Source: Candidatus Poseidoniaceae archaeon (GTDB taxonomy: Archaea; Thermoplasmatota; Poseidoniia; Poseidoniales; Poseidoniaceae). From it: a stretch of DNA of 5,587 nt. Below, piece after piece: positions 1-5,497 of this stretch. Position 1 is the first letter of the stretch; every line of letters begins with the position of its first letter. The position numbers and the translations under genes were made by a program. The notes beneath the pieces were generated by a model. It ran no database searches, was not told where the DNA came from, and saw nothing but the letters and a program-made list of their open reading frames with translations. The stretch spans positions 1-5,587 of the forward strand of contig JAQXFM010000335.1 in NCBI GenBank assembly GCA_029250305.1, written 5' to 3'.

Positions 1-1
1 G

Positions 2-618
2 ACCGCTCTTACAGACATCTTGCTTTACCACGTTGTTCCAGGAGCCGTCCCCGCCTCTGCAGTGACCGAATGCATGACGGCAACCGCCGTCAACGGACAG
101 CCTCTAGCATTCACTGTCGGTGACAGCGTCATGGTCAACGGTGCAACCGTTACCTCTGCTGATGTCAACACCAGCAACGGAATCATCCACGTCATCGATG
201 CGGTCCTCACGCCATCCGATGCACCAAATGACATCCCCCGCACCGCTCAATGCACAGGCATTCACGATTCGTTGGTCGCCGCTGTGATCCAAGCAGAATT
301 GCTCGAAACCCTTCAAGGCGACGGCCCATTCACATTGTTTGCTCCGACTGACCAAGCATTCGCCGATGCTGGCATTGATTTGGCTGCGCTCAACACGCCC
401 GAAGGCAAAGCGGCCCTGACCGATATCCTGCTCTACCACGTGCACGCCGGCTCAGTGCAAGCTTCCGACATCACGGAAGGCATGATGCTGCAAATGGCCA
501 ACGGCGACAACACAACGCTGTCGCTCACCACCGGAATCAACGGCGCCAACATCACCCTTGCTGATGTAGCGACATCAAACGGCATCATCCATGTCATCGA
601 CGCAGTGCTCATGCCACC
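2..618 (+). repeat. Tandem FAS1-domain coding duplication
   Basis: Two homologous stretches encode successive FAS1 domains. The LLYHV codons recur 408 bases apart (20 and 428), and the NGIIHVIDAVL codons recur 402 bases apart (about 176 and 578). The period is therefore 134-136 codons, with a two-codon length difference between copies. The NGIIHVIDAVL segment is identical in protein but differs at several third positions in DNA. This indicates an older duplication under protein-level constraint rather than a recent one. More copies may lie upstream of the window. Confidence 0.85.
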
Positions 619-1084
619 AGCAGACACTGTCGACGACTCAAGCGATGCAACATCAGGTGCATCGGACGACGACGATGGAGGATGGCTCACCATCCTCTTG
701 GTGGTGCTTGTTGTCCTCGGAGGAGGTGCAGGTGCTGTGTTGTTCTTGCGAGGCCGTGGTGACGACGAACCGGAACCTGCAATGGCCATCGGTCAAGCCG
801 GCATGATCACTCAATTGACGCCGGTCCAAGCAACGTCTTACACGCCACAACCAACCACTGCGTACGCAACACAAGCTCTTCAACAGCCGCAAGTTGTGCA
901 ACCTGTTGCCCAAGTGCAAGCCCAACCCGTTCAACCAATCCAAACTGTTGAAGTCATCCCAGCCGTTGTTGCAGAACCAACCGTTTTGCGTCAGTGGACG
1001 GATGGAAGTGGATACACATGGAGAGCCATGGATGACGGAAACACCTACTGGTGGACCGGGACTGAATGGCAGAAATATGCTTGA
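2..1084 (+). CDS. Fasciclin (FAS1) repeat surface protein with C-terminal membrane anchor, 5'-truncated
   Basis: The gene enters from the left edge: the reading frame is open from base 2, and the residues before the first possible start (TALTDI) match ALTDI in the second domain, so the true start is upstream. 360 residues are visible. Residues 1 to about 72 are the C-terminal part of one FAS1 domain (LLYHV, then NGIIHVIDAVL). Residues about 77-205 are a complete FAS1 domain with the same motifs (FTLFAPTDQAF, LLYHV, NGIIHVIDAVL). A Ser/Asp-rich spacer leads to one transmembrane helix at about 228-250, followed by an RGRG positive stop. A Pro/Gln/Val-rich linker runs from about 255 to 330, and a Trp-rich module at 332-359 ends the protein (WTDGSGYTW, then YWWTGTEW). 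FAS1 domains generally mediate adhesion or surface interactions. The expected topology is FAS1 outside and the tail in the cytoplasm. Ligand and partner are unknown. The family call is firm; the role is inferred. Confidence 0.93.
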   Translation, partial: TALTDILLYHVVPGAVPASAVTECMTATAVNGQPLAFTVGDSVMVNGATVTSADVNTSNGIIHVIDAVLTPSDAPNDIPRTAQCTGIHDSLVAAVIQAELLETLQGDGPFTLFAPTDQAFADAGIDLAALNTPEGKAALTDILLYHVHAGSVQASDITEGMMLQMANGDNTTLSLTTGINGANITLADVATSNGIIHVIDAVLMPPADTVDDSSDATSGASDDDDGGWLTILLVVLVVLGGGAGAVLFLRGRGDDEPEPAMAIGQAGMITQLTPVQATSYTPQPTTAYATQALQQPQVVQPVAQVQAQPVQPIQTVEVIPAVVAEPTVLRQWTDGSGYTWRAMDDGNTYWWTGTEWQKYA

Positions 1085-1123
1085 TTGACTTATTTCGATC
1101 CATCTGAAATCTCACTTCCCACG

Positions 1124-1138
1124 GTCCCGCACAGGGAC
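1124..1138 (+). other. Short perfect inverted repeat downstream of the fasciclin gene
   Basis: GTCCC (1124-1128) and GGGAC (1134-1138) form a five-base-pair GC-rich stem with a five-base loop (GCACA), 39 bases after the fasciclin stop codon. No T-tract follows, so it does not look like an archaeal intrinsic terminator, which usually depends on U-runs. It could be a 3'-end stabilising or processing hairpin, or chance: a five-base stem is weak evidence. Confidence 0.3.
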
Positions 1139-1174
1139 GATGGAAACACAGGCCACCAATCTCAGCGCGGCTTA

Positions 1175-1188
1175 GGGATTAAGTACCG
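1175..1188 (+). promoter_or_regulatory. Weak TATA-like element, candidate promoter for the top6BA operon
   Basis: GGGATTAAGTACCG contains a TTAAGTA core (1179-1185), the most AT-rich TATA-like run in the middle of the 178-base gap before top6B. An archaeal start site about 25 bases downstream would fall near 1207-1210. The leader would then be about 55 bases long and include the 1217-1237 hairpin. The match to the archaeal box A is poor and no clear BRE precedes it. The alternative is read-through from the fasciclin gene. Confidence 0.22.
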
Positions 1189-1216
1189 TCGGAGAACCAC
1201 TGAGGACATCATTGGC

Positions 1217-1237
1217 CCTTCGTCATCCGGACGAAGG
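1217..1237 (+). promoter_or_regulatory. Perfect hairpin in the top6B leader
   Basis: CCTTCGTC (1217-1224) and GACGAAGG (1230-1237) are exact reverse complements around a five-base loop (ATCCG), giving an eight-base-pair stem. The 3' arm ends inside a GGAGG (1236-1240) that resembles a Shine-Dalgarno sequence. The hairpin ends 11 bases before the second GGAGG (1249-1253), which is correctly spaced for top6B. No T-run follows, so a terminator is unlikely. A role in translation control or mRNA stability is inferred; the stem itself is directly visible. Confidence 0.5.
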
Positions 1238-1248
1238 AGGACCGTGGT

Positions 1249-1253
1249 GGAGG
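1249..1253 (+). promoter_or_regulatory. Ribosome binding site of top6B
   Basis: GGAGG, within GGTGGAGG, lies nine bases before the ATG at 1263. It decides the start: the upstream in-frame TTG at 1212 would place the hairpin inside the coding region and add 17 residues with no resemblance to Top6B N-termini. The ATG gives a protein that begins close to the conserved AISEFFEKNKHFLGFD segment. Confidence 0.75.
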
Positions 1254-1262
1254 ATTGGCCTC

Positions 1263-3317
1263 ATGACTGGTATCGCACAGAAACTCGCATCGAATCAAAA
1301 ACAAGTCGCAATTTCTGAGTTTTTTGAGAAAAACAAACACTTTCTTGGATTCGATTCACTCGCCCGATCCCTCATCACAGCCGTGAAAGAAGCCGTCGAC
1401 AACGCCCTTGATGCTTGTGAGGAAGCGCGTATTCTTCCAACCATCAGGGTTGTCATTGAGAAAATTGACGTCAAGAAAGACATCATCAAGCTCATTGTGG
1501 AGGACAACGGACCTGGCATTCCCCAGAAAAGCATCGAAAAGGTGTTTGGGCAACTGCTCTTTGGTTCGAGGTTTCACGCCATCCGACAATCCCGAGGTCA
1601 ACAAGGAATCGGAATCACTGGCGTGGTCATGTACTGCCAGTTGACGACTGGACGAACGACGCACGTGCGCTCGAAGATTTCTGGCGAGCCAACCGCTGCA
1701 GTGGTCGATATTGGCCTTGATACTCGGAAAAACAAGGCGACAAAATCCAACCAAGGACGAGAAATTTGGTACAATGAGGACGGCTCGGCAAAGGAGCACG
1801 GTACAGAAGTGACTGCCCAGATGAAAGCGAAGTATCAGAAAGGCCGTCAAAGCGTTTGGCAATACCTCCGCATGACGAGCATCGTCAATCCGCATGCAGA
1901 AATCACATTCACCGATCCTGAGGGCGAAGTCCATCACTGGCCTCGGGTGACTGAACGCCTCCCTACCAAGGTCGAAGGCATCAAGCCGCACCCCCACGGC
2001 ATCGAATTGGGTCAACTTCAGCGAATGGCATCTGAATCAACCGATTCAAGGCTCACTGTGTTCCTTCGAATGAATTTCTCTGGCGTTTCCGCCCGTGCAA
2101 GCAAAGAATTGTGTGTTGCAGCAGAAATCGATGAAAAAACAAAACCAAAATCGATGAATGCTGACCAAATACGGGCTTTGCTCGAAGCCTTCCAAGGCGA
2201 ACGGCACGTCAAAGGAAAACCGGTCAAGTTACTCAACCCTCCAACGAATTGTCTTTCACCGATTGAAGAAATGCTGATTAAGAAGGGTTTGTCGAAAACA
2301 ATCGATTCACGGTTCATTTCCACCCTTACTCGTGCACCTGCAGTGACGCAAGGCAATCCGTATCAGGTGGAAGTAGGGCTCATCTTTGGTGGCAACATGG
2401 CCGCAGACAAACCGGTCGAAGTTCTTCGGTTTGCCAATCGGGTCCCACTGATGTATCAACAAGGGGGCTGCCTCTTAACCAAAGCCATCGAAAGCGTTGA
2501 TTGGCGTCAGTATGGTCTCGACCAGCCAGGAGCAAAAGGCGTTCCAAAGGGGCCTGCTGCCATTCTGGTTCACCTTGCAAGCACCAACGTTCAATTCACA
2601 TCCGAAGCAAAAGAAGCACTTGCGGACAATGGCGAAGTCATCGAAGAAGCACGAAAGGCCATGCTCGAGATGGGTCGTGGTTTGAGAAAGCACTTGGAAA
2701 AGAAGAAGAAGATGGCCAAGACGAAGGAAAAGTTCGAACTGATCAACGACATTCTTCCTGCGATTGCTGAGAAATCAGCACACATCCTCGGGCGCCCTGT
2801 GCCCGACCTTGCGGGATCCATCACGAAAATCATGTCAGCTGTGATTTCGGAAACATCAACGACCTGGAACAAGGAAACCAAACAAACTGATGTCATGATC
2901 ACCCTATTCAATTACACCAGCAGGGTTCGAGCCTACACAATTTTGGCCACATGGCCGGAAAAGGCTGGAGCTGAAATGATCAACAACGAGACAGGTGGAC
3001 GAAAGGAAGCAACTGGTGTATGGGCATGGAAACTTCCATCGCTTGAGCCCGGTGAACGGACCGTTATCACCTACAGCTTGAGTGGACTCGAGCGAGGCGA
3101 TTGGACGGAAACAGATGTGTTCTTCCGCGGCTCTCAAGACGTCATAGGTGCCAGCAAGATGGACGAGAAATTCCTCGAAGAAATTCGAAGACAAGAGCGC
3201 GCCCTTAGCGATCCTGGTGATGCGGATTCAACTCCGGAGGAACCTGCTGAACCAATGGGGGAGCCAACAGTGGCGCCACCGACTGGCCAAACCACACTCT
3301 TTGGAGGTGATGTTTGA
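1263..3317 (+). CDS. top6B: DNA topoisomerase VI subunit B (ATPase subunit)
   Basis: This is the GHKL ATPase subunit of the type IIB topoisomerase. With Top6A it forms A2B2, and ATP-driven dimerisation captures and passes a second duplex. The protein has 684 residues. The GHKL domain holds the N-box EAVDNALDA (Glu43 catalytic base, Asn47 for Mg-ATP), the G1 box EDNGPGIP (Asp81) and the G2 box GQQGIG (112-117). KGRQ at 193-196 matches the family's DNA-sensing KGRR loop. The H2TH region is about 240-310, starting KPHPHGIELG. The transducer is about 310-475 and carries WRQY (414-417, the WKxY-type motif) and the switch lysine Lys429 in PKGP. A Lys-rich helix (about 473-492) leads to a beta-rich, Ig-like C-terminal domain (about 540-625), as in methanogen Top6B. 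Residues 645-684 are an acidic, Pro-rich tail ending in QTTLFGGDV. All key catalytic residues are present. It is longer than the roughly 530-residue crenarchaeal enzyme because of the C-terminal domain and tail. Confidence 0.97.
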   Translation: MTGIAQKLASNQKQVAISEFFEKNKHFLGFDSLARSLITAVKEAVDNALDACEEARILPTIRVVIEKIDVKKDIIKLIVEDNGPGIPQKSIEKVFGQLLFGSRFHAIRQSRGQQGIGITGVVMYCQLTTGRTTHVRSKISGEPTAAVVDIGLDTRKNKATKSNQGREIWYNEDGSAKEHGTEVTAQMKAKYQKGRQSVWQYLRMTSIVNPHAEITFTDPEGEVHHWPRVTERLPTKVEGIKPHPHGIELGQLQRMASESTDSRLTVFLRMNFSGVSARASKELCVAAEIDEKTKPKSMNADQIRALLEAFQGERHVKGKPVKLLNPPTNCLSPIEEMLIKKGLSKTIDSRFISTLTRAPAVTQGNPYQVEVGLIFGGNMAADKPVEVLRFANRVPLMYQQGGCLLTKAIESVDWRQYGLDQPGAKGVPKGPAAILVHLASTNVQFTSEAKEALADNGEVIEEARKAMLEMGRGLRKHLEKKKKMAKTKEKFELINDILPAIAEKSAHILGRPVPDLAGSITKIMSAVISETSTTWNKETKQTDVMITLFNYTSRVRAYTILATWPEKAGAEMINNETGGRKEATGVWAWKLPSLEPGERTVITYSLSGLERGDWTETDVFFRGSQDVIGASKMDEKFLEEIRRQERALSDPGDADSTPEEPAEPMGEPTVAPPTGQTTLFGGDV
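3303..3310 (+). promoter_or_regulatory. Perfect Shine-Dalgarno of top6A inside the end of top6B
   Basis: GGAGGTGA is complementary over eight bases to the usual archaeal 16S rRNA 3' end and lies six bases before the ATG at 3317. It falls within the last codons of top6B, where it encodes the Gly-Gly and most of the Asp codon. Its spacing favours ATG 3317 over the TTG at 3314, which would be only three bases away. Confidence 0.85.
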
Positions 3318-4414
3318 TGACCCGACGCCACACACCCGAAGAGACAAAGCAAGCAATGCACTTGATTGTCGGTGAAATGTACGACCGAATCGTGAAAGGC
3401 GAACCGCCCACGATGACCTTGCCAGTCCGTACCAAGAACAACATTGGATTCGATAAAAAACTCGGCGTTTACAAGTATGGAAAAAAGCAATCCATTCGAG
3501 ATGCGACAAGCCTTGGATCTGCGAAGCAATTGCTACGAGCCCTTCACGTCGTTGAATTCATCGAGGAAATGTTGGTTGCTGGAAAGTCCTCAACCTTGAG
3601 AGAGATGTATTACATTTCAGAGGCTTGGGGCCTTGGAAAGTTTGGCAGCCAAAACGAATCCAACAACCTCGCAGAGGATTTGGAAATTGTCACAAAGTGT
3701 TTGCGAGAAGATTTCAAACTCCGTCCTGAAGAAGACGGAGCCAGAATGATCGGAAACCTGACCTTGCGAGAACGCAATCGTAGGGGTGAATGGATGCGCA
3801 TCAACGCACGAGACGATGTCGGGGATTCTGGATACGGTGTACCGTACAATGTTGAGGCTGAAAAGATTGAACTGCTCGAGCATGACATCGATTTCATCAT
3901 GGCCATCGAGACTGGTGGTATGTTTGACCGATTGATTGAGAACGGATTTGATGAAGAATACCGATGTGGACTTTTGCACTTGAAGGGGCAACCTGCTCGT
4001 TCAACCCGACGAATCATGAAGCGCATGAGCGAAGAATGGGATTTGCCAGTCGTTGTCTTCCTCGACGGTGATCCGTGGTCCTTCCGAATTTTCGCATCCA
4101 TTGCATATGGTGCGATTAAGACGGCGCACATCTCTGAGTACTTGGCCACACCATCCGCAACATACCTCGGTATCACTGCTGATGACATCGTCGCCTATGA
4201 CCTACCGAACGATGATTTGTCAAAGAAAGACATTGAAGCCCTCAACGCGGAACTTACAGACCCACGGTTTGCTGATGGTTGGTGGCAAGAGCAGATCAAC
4301 ATGATGCTGGAACTTGGAAAGAAGGCTGAACAGCAATCATTGGCGAAGTACGGTCTTGATTTCGTGACTGAAACATACTTGCCAGAAAAGCTCGCAGAAC
4401 TCGGTTTGGCTTGA
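3317..4414 (+). CDS. top6A: DNA topoisomerase VI subunit A (Spo11-like DNA-cleaving subunit)
   Basis: Top6A makes the transient double-strand break by a tyrosine attack, leaving 5'-phosphotyrosyl ends. It is the archaeal relative of eukaryotic Spo11. The protein has 365 residues, normal for the family. The winged-helix 5Y-CAP domain (about 68-150) carries the active site LREMYYISEAW. Tyr98 and Tyr99 are adjacent, and the second is the likely nucleophile by analogy with Spo11. The Toprim domain (about 190-360) has the metal-binding acids Glu198 in AIETGGMFDRL and Asp250/Asp252 in FLDGDPWSF. The conserved family segments SGYGVPYNVE, GQPARSTRR and IAYGAIK are all present, as is a TPSATYLGI segment. 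Its ATG shares one base with the top6B TGA (TGATG) and sits behind a perfect Shine-Dalgarno sequence, so translation is probably coupled and the subunits made in equal amounts. No truncation or missing residue is seen. Confidence 0.97.
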   Translation: MTRRHTPEETKQAMHLIVGEMYDRIVKGEPPTMTLPVRTKNNIGFDKKLGVYKYGKKQSIRDATSLGSAKQLLRALHVVEFIEEMLVAGKSSTLREMYYISEAWGLGKFGSQNESNNLAEDLEIVTKCLREDFKLRPEEDGARMIGNLTLRERNRRGEWMRINARDDVGDSGYGVPYNVEAEKIELLEHDIDFIMAIETGGMFDRLIENGFDEEYRCGLLHLKGQPARSTRRIMKRMSEEWDLPVVVFLDGDPWSFRIFASIAYGAIKTAHISEYLATPSATYLGITADDIVAYDLPNDDLSKKDIEALNAELTDPRFADGWWQEQINMMLELGKKAEQQSLAKYGLDFVTETYLPEKLAELGLA

Positions 4415-4441
4415 AGCGAGGATTCATTTGGGAAGAGTGGC

Positions 4442-4447
4442 AGGTGA
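4442..4447 (+). promoter_or_regulatory. Ribosome binding site of the downstream membrane-protein gene
   Basis: AGGTGA lies four bases before the ATG at 4452. This supports the ATG over the in-frame TTG at 4428, which would add eight polar residues before the membrane segment. Confidence 0.6.
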
Positions 4448-4451
4448 AAAC

Positions 4452-5489
4452 ATGGCTCAGTCCGCACGCAACCCATGGCCGGTTCGCTTGGCCATTGCTG
4501 GTGCGGTGCTGCTTATTCTTGGCGCATTTTTACTCAATTCGCAAGGTGATGCCATCGATGAAGCCTATGATCCAAGGGTCATGGCCGTCGCTACCACAAC
4601 CGGGCCCGGCAGTGAAGTTGTCAACCTCGAAGCGGGGTGCTACCACGCAGTGACCCTTGAGGGTGAGAACAATGTTGACCTCAACCTTACTCGAATCGAA
4701 GGTTCGGCCCGAGTTGCCGATGCTGAGGAAAACAAGATTTGTGCTTCGGATTGGTTCCCAATGTCCGCCGATGCCACTGCGTTCATCATCACCAGTGGGT
4801 GGGATGTAGAGCAAGAGGGGGAATACGCCCTGGATGTGACGTGCCAGGAAGATATTGACTGTGCCAATGAATCAATCTACCTTGTTCACACAAATCCGTA
4901 TCAATTTGCAATTCTTTCGAGCCCGGGCATGGTGTTTGGTATGGCCTCGTGCTGCCTCGGTCTAACGGTGCTTCCCCTTGCAGGCGTCATCCTATGGCTT
5001 GCCAGAATCAATCAAAGCAAGGGCTCTGTCATCATGATGAACCCTGATGGCACCATGACACAAGCAACAGAACTCACACCCGAAATGATGGCTGCTTTTG
5101 CCAAAGGAGAAAACCCACTTCAACCGAAAGTCGAGGCTCCTTTTGCGGACACCGGTGTTGGACAAACTGAGGATTTCATTGACGGAAAACAGAGCGTGAT
5201 GAGCGGAAGCCTCCTGACGACCGAACAGGTCTATGCCCTGATACGCGGGGATGTAGAAGAGGCAACACAGCAGGTCAGCGACCCATTCGCCGATCGTCCA
5301 AGTCCGAGTACAAAGAAACCTGTTGCACCAAAGAAAGATCCAAACACCAAAACAATCGCATCGTGGGACGAAGGTTCTGATGATTCAATCGTCACCGAGA
5401 CAACAAATCGTCCAAAAATACGACCTCTTCAACGGGAAAAACCAACCCAACCTTCCGACAAAGATTGGAAAAGTTGGGATGAATTGTAG
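4452..5489 (+). CDS. Unknown two-helix membrane protein with Cys-containing ectodomain and repetitive acidic tail
   Basis: I do not recognise this 345-residue protein. Residues about 12-29 form a hydrophobic helix after a short basic N-terminus (ARNPWPVR). Residues about 30-152 are a polar, probably extracellular domain with four cysteines (63, 97, 131, 137), suited to two disulfides, and several acidic stretches. A second hydrophobic segment spans about 153-184 and contains Cys167-Cys168. Residues 186-345 are a hydrophilic, probably cytoplasmic tail. The tail holds an imperfect repeat of about 47 residues: LTPEMMAAFAKGE (208-220) with PFAD (230-233), then LTTEQVYALIRGD (255-267) with PFAD (278-281). 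SWDE occurs at 304-307 and again at 341-344, next to the C-terminus. The gene starts 37 bases after top6A on the same strand and is probably in the same transcript. The topology is predicted by eye. A sensing, scaffolding or envelope role is possible, but none is shown. Confidence 0.85.
   Translation: MAQSARNPWPVRLAIAGAVLLILGAFLLNSQGDAIDEAYDPRVMAVATTTGPGSEVVNLEAGCYHAVTLEGENNVDLNLTRIEGSARVADAEENKICASDWFPMSADATAFIITSGWDVEQEGEYALDVTCQEDIDCANESIYLVHTNPYQFAILSSPGMVFGMASCCLGLTVLPLAGVILWLARINQSKGSVIMMNPDGTMTQATELTPEMMAAFAKGENPLQPKVEAPFADTGVGQTEDFIDGKQSVMSGSLLTTEQVYALIRGDVEEATQQVSDPFADRPSPSTKKPVAPKKDPNTKTIASWDEGSDDSIVTETTNRPKIRPLQREKPTQPSDKDWKSWDEL
5067..5294 (+). repeat. Imperfect tandem repeat in the membrane-protein tail
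   Basis: The protein segments at residues 206-233 (bases 5067-5150) and 253-281 (5208-5294) align as L-T-x-E-x-x-x-A-(F/L)-x-(K/R)-G-(E/D) followed by PFAD. The start motif is offset by 47 residues and PFAD by 48. The similarity is at protein level and the DNA has diverged, so this is an old internal duplication or two copies of a short binding motif. Confidence 0.55.
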
Positions 5490-5497
5490 GTGGGCGC

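Noticed and set aside
1212..1262. Extended top6B start at TTG 1212
   Set aside because: It would add 17 residues encoded largely by the hairpin and Shine-Dalgarno region, unlike the N-terminus of known Top6B. ATG 1263 has a well-spaced GGAGG.
1085..1318. 77-codon open frame covering the intergenic region
   Set aside because: It starts with TTG directly after the fasciclin stop, has an unusual Arg-rich composition and overlaps the top6B start. It resembles translated non-coding DNA. Only its last 23 codons are kept, as a speculative leader frame.
1320..1325. Run of six T as a possible archaeal terminator
   Set aside because: It encodes the conserved Phe-Phe of SEFFEKN near the N-terminus of Top6B, so it is coding sequence rather than a terminator.
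1356..2015. Antisense open frame of 219 codons across the start of top6B
   Set aside because: It lies wholly opposite conserved Top6B GHKL coding sequence, has no recognisable domain and no separate ribosome site. It is a shadow of the real gene.
2697..2715. A-rich AAGAAG run as a possible frameshift site
   Set aside because: The top6B frame continues intact through it with conserved downstream sequence. It encodes the Lys-rich helix KKKKMAKTK.
3610..4188. Antisense open frame of 192 codons across top6A
   Set aside because: It is opposite the conserved 5Y-CAP and Toprim coding region, and its Ser/Arg-rich composition is typical of a complementary-strand artefact.
1263..4414. Mobile-element topoisomerase (Topo VIII-like or mini-A) instead of cellular topoisomerase VI
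   Set aside because: Both subunits are full length, separate and in canonical B-A order, with all catalytic motifs and the H2TH and transducer regions. No integrase, transposase or terminal repeat is nearby.
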